Origin: Spirulina subsalsa PCC 9445
GTDB lineage: Bacteria; Cyanobacteriota; Cyanobacteriia; Cyanobacteriales; Spirulinaceae
DNA: 64,000 nucleotides
NCBI RefSeq assembly: GCF_000314005.1
Contig: NZ_JH980292.1
Coordinates: 5,057,894-5,121,893 of the forward strand
Direction of reading: 5' to 3'
Numbering within the stretch: position 1 is the first letter of the stretch; each line of letters opens with the position of its first letter. The translations under genes were made by a program, and so were the position numbers. Under the pieces are notes generated by a model. The model was not told where the DNA came from and did not search any database. It saw only the letters and a program-made list of their open reading frames with translations. Positions 9,337-17,297 of the stretch are shown piece after piece.

Positions 9337-9898
9337 CAAACTTCAAGAATGGATGGAGCGCGCTAACCTGACCAGTTTTCGCCAGTTAAGCATCAAAGCT
9401 CGGGTTTCCCCCTGGTCCGTCCAACAACTCCGACAGGGTAATGTTGCCAAAATGCGCATAGAAGTCCTCTCTAAACTGGCGGCTGCCTTACACGTCTCCC
9501 CCCCTGATCTCTGGGAGGCTTTTTCCGGGCAAGAGAAGGTCAAGGCCGCTCAGGGCGCAACGATTGCCCCCCGACTGTCCAGCGAAGAATGGGAAACCCA
9601 CAATTTACAAATCTTAGAAGGCTGGCTGCTGCAATGGTACACGGCCGTTGCAGCCGTGGAGAAAAACCCCGATCTCGCCGCCAGTCATTTGGTGCCGTTA
9701 GTGAGGCCTGTTGAGGAATTGATCCAAAGTTGGGGAGTGGAGGCGATCGCACCCGTTGGGGCAGAAATTCCCTATGATCCCCAGTGGCACGAGCTTATGG
9801 GCGGCTCTGCTTCCCCCGGTGATCCCGTGTGCGTCCGTTATGTGGGCTATCGCCACCGAGGGAAATTACTCCACCGGGCTAGGGTGAGTCCCTGCTAA
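9323..9898 (+). CDS. XRE/Cro-type helix-turn-helix DNA-binding protein
   Basis: The protein has 191 residues. Residues 1-65 form a Cro/C1-type domain: YTPKLQEWMERANLTSFRQL, then SIKARVSPWSVQQLRQG with the recognition helix, then LSKLAAALHVSPPDLWEAF. The remaining 125 residues have no recognised domain; they include a likely helical stretch (SSEEWETHNLQILEGWLLQW) and a predicted beta-rich end (CVRYVGYRHRGKLLHRARV). Similar proteins are annotated as cyanobacterial helix-turn-helix regulators of unknown target. It lies just before purE on the same strand, 55 bp apart. The direct repeat over its start codon may be its own binding site. Confidence 0.8.
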   Translation: MKYTPKLQEWMERANLTSFRQLSIKARVSPWSVQQLRQGNVAKMRIEVLSKLAAALHVSPPDLWEAFSGQEKVKAAQGATIAPRLSSEEWETHNLQILEGWLLQWYTAVAAVEKNPDLAASHLVPLVRPVEELIQSWGVEAIAPVGAEIPYDPQWHELMGGSASPGDPVCVRYVGYRHRGKLLHRARVSPC

Positions 9899-9953
9899 CC
9901 ATTCCTCCCCAACAGACTGCTATGATGAGGCAAATCATCAGAGATTTTGATCC

Positions 9954-10487
9954 ATGAACACCACTCAAGCCTTAGTCGGAATTATTATGGGCAGTGATTC
10001 GGACTTGCCCACCCTTGAAGCCGCGATCGCCATTTGTAAACAATTTGCTGTTCCCCACGAAGTAGCCATTGTTTCCGCCCACCGCACCCCCGAACGCATG
10101 ATCCACTACGCTAAAACAGCCCACACCCGAGGTCTAAAAGTGATTATCGCCGGAGCAGGAGGAGCCGCCCATTTACCCGGAATGGTCGCCTCCTTAACCC
10201 CCCTCCCCGTGATTGGGGTTCCCGTCGCCACTCGTCACCTCCAAGGGGTAGATTCCCTTTACTCCATCGTCCAGATGCCCCGAGGGATTCCCGTGGCAAC
10301 CGTCGCCATTGGCAATGCTCAAAACGCCGGATTATTAGCCGTGCAGATTTTAGCCACACACCAGCCCGAATTATTAGAAAAAGTTCAACAATATCGTCAA
10401 GACCTGAGCCAATCCGTTCTAGATAAACAGAATCATTTAGACTACATGGGCTATCAAAATTACTTAAAAACCTTTGGCTCCAATTAG
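9954..10487 (+). CDS. purE: 5-(carboxyamino)imidazole ribonucleotide mutase PurE
   Basis: The protein has 177 residues with the class I PurE signatures [16 protein letters not shown] (phosphate-binding loop), [13 protein letters not shown] with the catalytic His, and [20 protein letters not shown]. The enzyme converts N5-CAIR to CAIR in de novo purine synthesis as a cytosolic octamer. The length is normal. It follows the XRE gene and precedes the FHA-cyclase gene on the same strand; the small gap to the latter (36 bp) makes read-through likely. No purK is adjacent. Confidence 0.96.
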   Translation: MNTTQALVGIIMGSDSDLPTLEAAIAICKQFAVPHEVAIVSAHRTPERMIHYAKTAHTRGLKVIIAGAGGAAHLPGMVASLTPLPVIGVPVATRHLQGVDSLYSIVQMPRGIPVATVAIGNAQNAGLLAVQILATHQPELLEKVQQYRQDLSQSVLDKQNHLDYMGYQNYLKTFGSN

Positions 10488-10523
10488 TCTGAATCTGGAC
10501 ATTGTTTTTTAGGGGTGCGGCTT

Positions 10524-12191
10524 ATGTCCTATTGTTTAGTCTGCCTTCCCGATACCCGACAGGAACGAAGTTTTCCCCTTCAGGTCGGCTCCAACATCAT
10601 TGGGCGTTCTCCCAACAATCATATCGCGATTAAACATAACAGCTTATCCCGCCGTCATGCTGAAATTATTGTGACCCCCCATCGGGTTATTTTGCGAGAC
10701 TTAAATAGTCTCAATGGAACCTTTGTCAATGAACGACAAATTCACACAGAACAGATTGTACAACCGGGGGATAAAATTGTCTGTGGCATGGTGATCTTTA
10801 AATTAATCCAGAAAGGCTTTTCTCCCTTTGCCACTAGCCCCGACTCCCAAGAACAGGGAATTGATACCCAAGGAATCCCCATTGTTCGCCAACTTTCACC
10901 CCGTCAAACTCGTATTGAAATTCAAGACATTTTAGATTCCAGTTCCCCCAGACAAACGGGATCTGCCTTGAAAATTCGGGAACAAAATGAAGCCCAACGT
11001 GCCTTAGATAAACTAAAAATTCTCCTAGAAGTCAGTAAAGAATTATCCTCTCCCGAAGACCCAGATAAATTATTAGAAAAAATTCTAGACTTATTATTAA
11101 AAATAATGAACGTGGATCGGGCTGCCATTTTAATGGTCAACGAAACCACAGGACAATTAGAACAACAAGCCGTTCGCTCCCGCTCGGGAATTTCCGTCAG
11201 CTACCAGTTTTATAGTACCCAAATCACCAACTATGTTCTACGACATGGGGATGCCATCCTCACCGACGAGGCGCGCAAGGATCAACGCTTTGAAGGATCA
11301 AACTCCATCTTAATCCAAGCCATTCGTTCCTCTATGTGTGCGCCCTTACAACCCAAGGAGGAGGTTTTAGGGGTATTATACGTCGATAATTTATCTTGTT
11401 CTAAAGCCTACACCGACGAGGATTTAGAGTTTTTAACCGCTTTGGCCAGTCAGGCGGCGATCGCCATTGAAAACGCCCGTCTCACCAACAAAATGCAAAG
11501 CGAAGCCATTTGGCGCGATAAATTAGAGCGTTTTTTCCCCTCAGCCGTCAGTCGCAAATTACGAGAAGAAGGCCATCTCGATATTATTGATACAGAAGTT
11601 ACCGCACTTTTTGCCGATATTAGCGACTTTACTAGAATGTCTTCCACCATGCAGCCTCGGGAAGTTATTGAAATGTTAAACGACTATTTCAACGTCATGG
11701 TCGAAGAAATTGTTTTCGCCTACGAAGGCACCTTAGAAAAATACATTGGTGATGCCTTATTAGCCATTTGGGGCGCACCCTACCCCCAAGAAAACGACGC
11801 ACAACGCGCCGTTCAAGCCGCCATTGATATGCAGTGGGCTGTCCGTCGTTTAAATCGAGAATGGGAGAAGCGCAACCGTCAACCTATTGCCATTCATATT
11901 GGCTTAAATACAGGGAAAGTCGCCGCCGGAAATATTGGCTCCCGCAAACTCATTCAGTATGCTGCCATTGGCGATACAACGAACGTCACCAGTCGCATTT
12001 GTAACGTCGCCAGAGCCGGGGAAATTCTACTCTCTCAAAGTACAATCGATCAACTTCAACCCGGACTCTTTGCCTTAGAAAAATTGCGCCCTGTACGAGT
12101 CAAAGGCAAGAGCGAACCATTACAACTCTATCGCTTAGATTGGCGACAAACCCCCGTAGATCAAACCATCGTTCACGATGCTAATTGTTAG
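10524..12191 (+). CDS. FHA-GAF class III adenylate/guanylate cyclase
   Basis: The protein has 555 residues from ATG 10524 (AGGGG lies 8 nt upstream; a GTG at 10515 is the alternative). An FHA domain (about 1-95) has NIIGRSPNNHIAI, SLSRRHAEI and LNSLNGTFVN. A GAF domain (about 165-320) includes DRAAILMVNETTGQLEQQAV and MCAPLQPKEEVLGVLYVDNL. The class III cyclase domain (about 355-535) has both metal aspartates (ALFADISDFTRM and YIGDALLAIWG) and the substrate loop IGDTTNVTSRI. FHA suggests docking to a phosphothreonine protein and GAF a ligand-controlled cyclase. cAMP is the likelier product from the Lys in EKYIGD and the Asp of the IGDTTN loop, but that needs assay. It converges on the stressosome operon, 5 bp from its end. 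Confidence 0.9.
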   Translation: MSYCLVCLPDTRQERSFPLQVGSNIIGRSPNNHIAIKHNSLSRRHAEIIVTPHRVILRDLNSLNGTFVNERQIHTEQIVQPGDKIVCGMVIFKLIQKGFSPFATSPDSQEQGIDTQGIPIVRQLSPRQTRIEIQDILDSSSPRQTGSALKIREQNEAQRALDKLKILLEVSKELSSPEDPDKLLEKILDLLLKIMNVDRAAILMVNETTGQLEQQAVRSRSGISVSYQFYSTQITNYVLRHGDAILTDEARKDQRFEGSNSILIQAIRSSMCAPLQPKEEVLGVLYVDNLSCSKAYTDEDLEFLTALASQAAIAIENARLTNKMQSEAIWRDKLERFFPSAVSRKLREEGHLDIIDTEVTALFADISDFTRMSSTMQPREVIEMLNDYFNVMVEEIVFAYEGTLEKYIGDALLAIWGAPYPQENDAQRAVQAAIDMQWAVRRLNREWEKRNRQPIAIHIGLNTGKVAAGNIGSRKLIQYAAIGDTTNVTSRICNVARAGEILLSQSTIDQLQPGLFALEKLRPVRVKGKSEPLQLYRLDWRQTPVDQTIVHDANC

Positions 12192-12196
12192 CTTGA

Positions 12197-13453
12197 CTAT
12201 CTTTGTTTAACGATCAATAACGTAATATCATCAAAAACCTTTTGTTCTCCAATATGTTGATAAACATCCTCAATAATCTTTAACTTAATTTCTTCACTCG
12301 ATTCATGCCAATACCGAGAGACTAAAGTACAGAGTCTCTCAATCCCATAATGCTCTTGCTCCAGATTTTCCGCTTCCGTAATCCCATCCGTATATAACAC
12401 AATTCCATCCCCCGGTTCTAACTCCACAAAATGATGATTGATAAACTCCTTAATATCATCATGTAAACCGATGGGAAACCCTAAATCAATCGTATCAATT
12501 CTTTCAACCTTCCCTCCCTTTCTCACTACAATGGTTTCCTCATGTTGACCACTAATGCTAATTTTACCCTTAGCATAATTCAGAATCGCTAAAGTAATAT
12601 TTTTATCCGACTGCATCCGTTCAATATTATTATAAATTGCCCGATTTAAAGTATCTAAAAACCGAACCGGATTTTTTTCTTGAATCTCTTGCAAAGTTCT
12701 AACGGCGGTTTGAGTCATCACCATCAAGATGCCACTTTCTAATCCATGACCCGTAACATCTCCAATAGCAATCGTAATCACCCCATCTGAACACAAAACA
12801 TCATAGTAGTCTCCCCCTACTTCATCCGCAGGCTGCATAAATCCGGCAATATCTAACTCCTGAATACTCTCTAATTCTTCAGTTTTAGGCAAAATTAATT
12901 GCTGCATTCGCTTAAGTAAATCTAACTCTGCTGACATCCTCAGATTATCTTTTGTGAGTTGCTCTTTCAGCAGGGTTTCTCGTTTTAATCTCTCCAGAGA
13001 TTTCAAAAGCTTTTTGTTCTTATTTTCTAATTCCTGCATTAATTCATAACGACTTTTCTCCGCGAGAATCCTTCTGGCCTCGTCTAAAATTCCATCATTG
13101 GGAATACCTGTCTTGAGGAAAACAAGACATTGCAACTGAAACGCTCTACGTTTGGATGTGAGATAATTCACTTCATCAAAAAAACTCAATAAAAAAGTAG
13201 CCTCTGATAGGGGGTTTTGCCCCACAAAAGTTAAACAAAATGCCACGTGATGAGCCTTGTTAAATAGAGCAACATTAACCGTTGATTTGACAGATGTTTG
13301 GTATAATAATCGACAGACTTGGGATGTTGCACTCGCAACTCTACCCGACATAATCGGATCTTCAGTCAATAACTTTAAAACCTGAAGTACCTTTTTTCGG
13401 ATGGCATAAATTGAATCGGAATGGGTTAAACTGATGCTACCGAGACGGATCAT
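12197..13453 (-). CDS. RsbU-like PP2C/SpoIIE-family serine phosphatase, last gene of the stressosome operon
   Basis: The protein has 418 residues. Residues about 1-110 look like a worn anti-sigma/HATPase-type fold without the ATP-binding Asn box. A coiled coil follows at about 130-185 (ENKNKKLLKSLERLKRETLL). The SpoIIE/PP2C domain (about 195-415) has the metal aspartates in GGDYYD (Asp215), GDVTGHG (Asp232), YTDG (Asp356) and FDDIT (Asp409/410). Such phosphatases normally dephosphorylate STAS anti-anti-sigma factors after activation by RsbT. Its start overlaps the rsbX stop by 4 bp, so translation is coupled. No anti-sigma factor, STAS antagonist or sigma gene follows, so its target is not in this window. 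Confidence 0.88.
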   Translation of the reverse strand: MIRLGSISLTHSDSIYAIRKKVLQVLKLLTEDPIMSGRVASATSQVCRLLYQTSVKSTVNVALFNKAHHVAFCLTFVGQNPLSEATFLLSFFDEVNYLTSKRRAFQLQCLVFLKTGIPNDGILDEARRILAEKSRYELMQELENKNKKLLKSLERLKRETLLKEQLTKDNLRMSAELDLLKRMQQLILPKTEELESIQELDIAGFMQPADEVGGDYYDVLCSDGVITIAIGDVTGHGLESGILMVMTQTAVRTLQEIQEKNPVRFLDTLNRAIYNNIERMQSDKNITLAILNYAKGKISISGQHEETIVVRKGGKVERIDTIDLGFPIGLHDDIKEFINHHFVELEPGDGIVLYTDGITEAENLEQEHYGIERLCTLVSRYWHESSEEIKLKIIEDVYQHIGEQKVFDDITLLIVKQR

Positions 13454-14061
13454 TTTTTATAGCGTAAAACAAGGCAAGTCGCATCATCATAAACTTTCTC
13501 AAACTGACGTACAATATTACGAGCTAAAGATTGGGGACTTTCATATAATAATTGAGGATAATCATCTACTTCAAAACGATCTTTTACCCCGTCGGTGTAC
13601 ATCAACAGAATATCTGTTGGCGTTAAATATAATTTTTGTTCAACGGGAGTTCGCATTCGATTCCCTACAATGCCATCCACAGAATAAAGACGTTTGGACT
13701 GCCTGCCGACTACGCGAATTGTAGTATTTCCTATCCCACAGTAGGATAATTCTCCCGTCTGCACCTTGAGGAGGCCTAAACCAACCGCAGCACCTAATGT
13801 TCCTTTACAATGGTCATGTAGACTGAAGAGGGTTGTTCGTAGATCAACTGTCCAGTTTTCTTGCAAAAAGTTTTGCATGAGTACTGAAACCTGATTGGCC
13901 TCTCTTCCATGACCTAAAGCGTCGATAATCCCTAAGAAAATAATACCATCTTTTTCATCGATCATGGCTTGATCTCCGCTCACTCGTTCGCCAAAGCAGG
14001 GACGACCAAAAATGGAGTAGTCTACAAGACTTAAAGCACTGGCTTGATTTTCATTGTCCAT
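13450..14061 (-). CDS. rsbX: RsbX-like stressosome feedback phosphatase (PP2C/SpoIIE family)
   Basis: The protein has 203 residues, one compact phosphatase domain with no sensor. Metal-binding positions are in SGDQAMI (Asp30), IIDALGHG (Asp47), MYTDGVKD (Asp157) and YDDAT (Asp192/193); GTLGAAVGLGLLK is also typical. In the Bacillus and Vibrio systems RsbX removes phosphate from RsbR and RsbS and resets the stressosome. Here it sits between rsbT and the rsbU-like gene and overlaps the latter by ATGA. The 53-bp gap from rsbT contains no obvious promoter or terminator. Confidence 0.88.
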   Translation of the reverse strand: MDNENQASALSLVDYSIFGRPCFGERVSGDQAMIDEKDGIIFLGIIDALGHGREANQVSVLMQNFLQENWTVDLRTTLFSLHDHCKGTLGAAVGLGLLKVQTGELSYCGIGNTTIRVVGRQSKRLYSVDGIVGNRMRTPVEQKLYLTPTDILLMYTDGVKDRFEVDDYPQLLYESPQSLARNIVRQFEKVYDDATCLVLRYKK

Positions 14062-14114
14062 GTTTTTTTAGAAAAGTTAATTGCCAGTATAATTATATGA
14101 TAATGTTTTACTAT

Positions 14115-14519
14115 TCACAGCCATTTTCGGATAATGACTTTTGTTCCCTGATTGACAATAGACGTAATTTCAAATTCATCCATCAGACGTTTGACTCCGG
14201 GCAATCCTAAACCGAGGGTTCCCGATGAACTGAAATAATCTTTCATGGCTTGGTCAACATTGGGAATACCGGGGCCGCTATCTTGACAAATAATCTCGAT
14301 GCCGGAACGTCGTCTCTCATTTAAGGGAGTAATAATAATTTTGCCTTTTTCGGCGTATTTAATAATATTGCGAGCCAGTTCAGAAACGGCGGTTGCAATC
14401 ATTTGGGCGCGACCATGATCAAATCCTACGCTTTGAGCCATCCGTTGGCTTTCAAAAATTGACCGAGTAATATCAGCTTCCCGATTAATCACAATCCAGA
14501 TTGATTTTGGATAATCCAT
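14115..14519 (-). CDS. rsbT: RsbT-type serine/threonine kinase (switch kinase)
   Basis: The protein has 134 residues, the family length. The GHKL ATPase motifs are intact: N box [13 protein letters not shown] (Asn51), G1 DSGPGI (Asp80) and G2 [17 protein letters not shown]. RsbT phosphorylates RsbR and RsbS in the stressosome under stress and is then released to activate a partner such as an RsbU phosphatase. It lies between rsbS and rsbX in one minus-strand operon. The preserved catalytic residues argue for activity. Confidence 0.94.
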   Translation of the reverse strand: MDYPKSIWIVINREADITRSIFESQRMAQSVGFDHGRAQMIATAVSELARNIIKYAEKGKIIITPLNERRRSGIEIICQDSGPGIPNVDQAMKDYFSSSGTLGLGLPGVKRLMDEFEITSIVNQGTKVIIRKWL

Positions 14520-14585
14520 AATTTTAGTTCTTTAATCAATTGAAGATCAGGTGAGACTTCTCCTGATAATTTTAACGTAACCATT

Positions 14586-15032
14586 TTATGAAAATTCGTC
14601 TTTTTTTCCTAAATTCTCAGAGACAAACTCGGGTTTTGTTGTTTGAACTTGTGACCATTCTTGTCGTAGTTCTTTCATCAGTTCAAAGGCATTATCTAAG
14701 GTTAAGGTAGCGTGAATTCGTTCAAAGTCTACCCTAAAATCAACGAGGGCGGACACTACGCCGGGTTGAAATCCACAAAGAATAGTTTTTGCACCCATTA
14801 AAGAAGCCATTGCTATAGTAGCGGTGAGATCCTGAAATTCGATCATATCCATCACTTCCACGCCGGATAAATCCAAAATAAGGCCGTGAGCGTTGGTTTG
14901 ATGGAGATAGGTTAGGACATCTTGCCGAAATTGCTGTAAGACGGCATCCGTTAAATCAATTTGAATGGAGGCAATAACACAATTTTGGGCAAATTGTAGG
15001 GGGATGCGTTGAATTTCGGATCTTTTGATCAT
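14586..15032 (-). CDS. rsbS: RsbS-type single STAS-domain stressosome scaffold
   Basis: The protein has 148 residues: a STAS domain (about 10-120) plus a short charged tail. LILDLSGVEVMDMIEFQDLT carries the DLSG loop, whose serine (Ser56) is the expected RsbT phosphorylation site; GAKTILCGFQPGVVSALVDF is also family-typical. RsbS forms the core of the stressosome with RsbR and holds RsbT inactive. The C-terminal extension of about 25 residues (ending KKDEFS) is longer than in Bacillus RsbS. It lies 46 bp after rsbR and 66 bp before rsbT. Confidence 0.92.
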   Translation of the reverse strand: MIKRSEIQRIPLQFAQNCVIASIQIDLTDAVLQQFRQDVLTYLHQTNAHGLILDLSGVEVMDMIEFQDLTATIAMASLMGAKTILCGFQPGVVSALVDFRVDFERIHATLTLDNAFELMKELRQEWSQVQTTKPEFVSENLGKKDEFS

Positions 15033-15078
15033 AACCTAGGTTATCCATTGGGGGTGATAGGTTGGGGATATTATCTGG

Positions 15079-15996
15079 TTATCGCTCGACTTTGTGAATT
15101 TGTAAGTTTAGTGAACGGAAGGAGTCGTTGAGTGCGTCCATCATGTTGGCGGTTGTTTTAATAGTTCCTACGTCAATTCCTAGTTCAATCATGGTTTGAG
15201 CAATGGCGGGAGAAATGCCGGAAATGGTTGATTCACAGCCCATTAAACGAGTGGCTTTGGTAATTTTAATTAGGTGATTGGCTACGGCGGTATCAACAAC
15301 GGCAACGCCACTAATATCCAGGATAAAAATTCTAGATTGGGTGCGATTAATGGCTGATAAAACGGCGTTCATGATGTCTTGAGCGCGTTTGGAGTCTACA
15401 ATCCCCACCACGGGTAAAAGTAAGATATTTTCCCAAATTTGGGTGACGGGGGTAGACATTTCCATCAGGGAGCGACTTTGGGCTGTAATTGTCTCGTTAG
15501 ACATGATGGTATAGACTTCGCAGACTATGCCTGTGTCGAGATGGAGGAGTTTGCTCACAGCATCAATGGTGCGGACTTGTTCTTTTAGTTTCAAGTTTCG
15601 TTGTGCCATGATTTTAGAAAAAAGGTCATGGAAAATGCTCATCCCGGCGAAAAAGATGGTCATGGACAGTCCGATTCTGGCGTGAGTTTCTCCAATTTTG
15701 CGCCGAGATTCTACATAGTTATCATCAAGTTGGGCTTCGATAAATTGTTCCCAGTAAATATGCTGCATTTTTTGGGCATGATGAAGCGCTCTACTGTCGG
15801 AAAAAAACTGTTCATATTCGGGTTGAGTCATGAGCCATTCATACCACGTATGAACCATGTGATCCATTTGGGGCAGCATAAATTCTCCGAGTTCTCGGAT
15901 ATAGTGAATGTCCTCTTCTGAGATTTTATAAAGTTTTTGTAGGGTGGCTGCATTCCTCATGTCTCCAGCGTCGCTAGCGTAAAAGTTGCTCATCAT
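15079..15996 (-). CDS. rsbR: RsbR-type stressosome sensor: globin-like N-terminal domain plus STAS
   Basis: The protein has 305 residues. Residues about 15-165 match a globin-coupled sensor/protoglobin fold. SRRKIGETHARIGL places His105 where the proximal haem histidine of such sensors sits, followed by a conserved hydrophobic helix. The STAS domain (about 183-300) has LPVVGIVDSKRAQDIMNAVL and FILDISGVAVVDTAVANHLI, with Ser229 at the usual phosphorylated position. In LPVVGIVD an Ile stands where Bacillus RsbR proteins often have Thr, so one of two phosphosites may be missing. It is the first gene of the operon. An oxygen, NO or redox sensing role through haem is inferred. Confidence 0.9.
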   Translation of the reverse strand: MMSNFYASDAGDMRNAATLQKLYKISEEDIHYIRELGEFMLPQMDHMVHTWYEWLMTQPEYEQFFSDSRALHHAQKMQHIYWEQFIEAQLDDNYVESRRKIGETHARIGLSMTIFFAGMSIFHDLFSKIMAQRNLKLKEQVRTIDAVSKLLHLDTGIVCEVYTIMSNETITAQSRSLMEMSTPVTQIWENILLLPVVGIVDSKRAQDIMNAVLSAINRTQSRIFILDISGVAVVDTAVANHLIKITKATRLMGCESTISGISPAIAQTMIELGIDVGTIKTTANMMDALNDSFRSLNLQIHKVER

Positions 15997-16061
15997 GGTG
16001 GTTGTCTTGATGGTCTGTTAGTTTTTCTATAATATACGGCCTCTCCCTCGTGAACTGTTCC

Positions 16062-16095
16062 GGGATTATTGGGGTTGAGGGAGAAGAATAATCCC
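16062..16095. terminator. Inverted repeat between the deacetylase gene and the stressosome operon
   Basis: GGGATTATT (16062-16070) and AATAATCCC (16087-16095) form a 9-bp stem with a 16-nt loop. It lies about 50 bp past the deacetylase stop codon and about 65 bp before rsbR, read on the minus strand. There is no strong T-run, so the termination role is tentative. Confidence 0.45.
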
Positions 16096-16144
16096 CCGCC
16101 AGAATAGCGAGGGATTTAAACTCTATCTGTTTTTGGCTGTCGGT

Positions 16145-17119
16145 TTAGCCTCCCGAGGCGGTTTGAGTTTCTTGGGCTTTGAGTTCTAATAATTCCGGGA
16201 CGGTGACAAATTCATAGCCTTGTTCCTGGAGTTTGGTGATAATGGTGGGCAGGGCGAGAATGGTGGGACGGCGATCGCCTCCTCCGTCATGAAGTAGGAC
16301 AATTGCGCCGGGTTTCGCTTGGCTGAGGACGTTTTCAATGATGCGCGGGGCGGGGGCGTAGTAGTCTTTGGAGTCTACAGACCACATGACTACGGTTTGT
16401 CCCTGTTTGGCGGCATAGGCGGCTAAACCGTTATTTAAAAAGCCCCCCGGTGGACGGAAGAGACGACTTTTCACACCTCCGGTGGCCTGTTCAATCCAGT
16501 GGGTGGTATTGTCAATTTGCCCGGCCGCTTGACTGTCGCTATGTTGGTGATAAGGATGACTCCAGGTGTGATTGCCTAAAGCATGACCATGTAAGTACAT
16601 TTGTTTTGTGCGCTGGGGGAAGTTCCGCACGTTGCGCCCGATGACAAAAAAGGTGGCTTTGACGTGATGGTGTTTGAGAATATAGAGGATTTCGTTGGTG
16701 AATTCGGGCCAAGGTCCATCATCAAAGGTTAGGGCAATGACTTTTCGCCCACTGTTGAGGGGAACTTGACTGACGGTTTTGCTTTGAAACTCTTGAGGAA
16801 TCATCCCGTTCAAGGTTTTGGATAGCTCAACGGTTTGTTGATGGAGGGCTTGACTGGCCGCGCTATTGAGTTGTTCTAGACCTGTGCTTAGGAGAACGGG
16901 GGAAACTAGCGTTTGACTCATTAATTGCTGATGAGCTACAAAACCTATAGGCAGAATGGCTCCTAATACGGTGATTAGGATTCCAAGAACAAAGGCGAGC
17001 TTAATTCTCGCTGAAATGACGTTTTTCTTTCGCTTAGACCGTTTACGGGTTGCGACTTGTTGCTTAGACAGATCCGCCTCCTCACGCCTCAAAAATGTGA
17101 TATTAATTGGAATAGACAA
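16145..17119 (-). CDS. Membrane-anchored polysaccharide deacetylase (NodB-homology, CE4)
   Basis: The protein has 324 residues. A basic cytoplasmic stretch (RKRSKRKKN) is followed by one membrane helix at about 38-62. The NodB domain (about 120-315) has TFDDGPWPEF (catalytic base and metal Asp), GNHTWSHP (two metal His), RPPGGF and LHDGGGDR (catalytic His). These motifs are complete. The enzyme probably removes N-acetyl groups from peptidoglycan or an exopolysaccharide in the periplasm. It stands between panC/cmk and the stressosome operon on the same strand, but the gaps on both sides (about 150-180 bp) make it likely monocistronic. Confidence 0.92.
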   Translation of the reverse strand: MSIPINITFLRREEADLSKQQVATRKRSKRKKNVISARIKLAFVLGILITVLGAILPIGFVAHQQLMSQTLVSPVLLSTGLEQLNSAASQALHQQTVELSKTLNGMIPQEFQSKTVSQVPLNSGRKVIALTFDDGPWPEFTNEILYILKHHHVKATFFVIGRNVRNFPQRTKQMYLHGHALGNHTWSHPYHQHSDSQAAGQIDNTTHWIEQATGGVKSRLFRPPGGFLNNGLAAYAAKQGQTVVMWSVDSKDYYAPAPRIIENVLSQAKPGAIVLLHDGGGDRRPTILALPTIITKLQEQGYEFVTVPELLELKAQETQTASGG

Positions 17120-17297
17120 AATTAGCCCTTCAGAGGATAGTGATCCGTCTGAGGACTTAACCCTGACAAGCTGTTCTTGAAACTCTTCAAATCTTACTGC
17201 TTTTGTTTAGCAGTTCTGTTTCAATCTTATCCGGAATATTACCAAATGTTTTGAGCGAATTGGGGGGTGGCAATGGGTGATTTCTCGGGATCATTGC

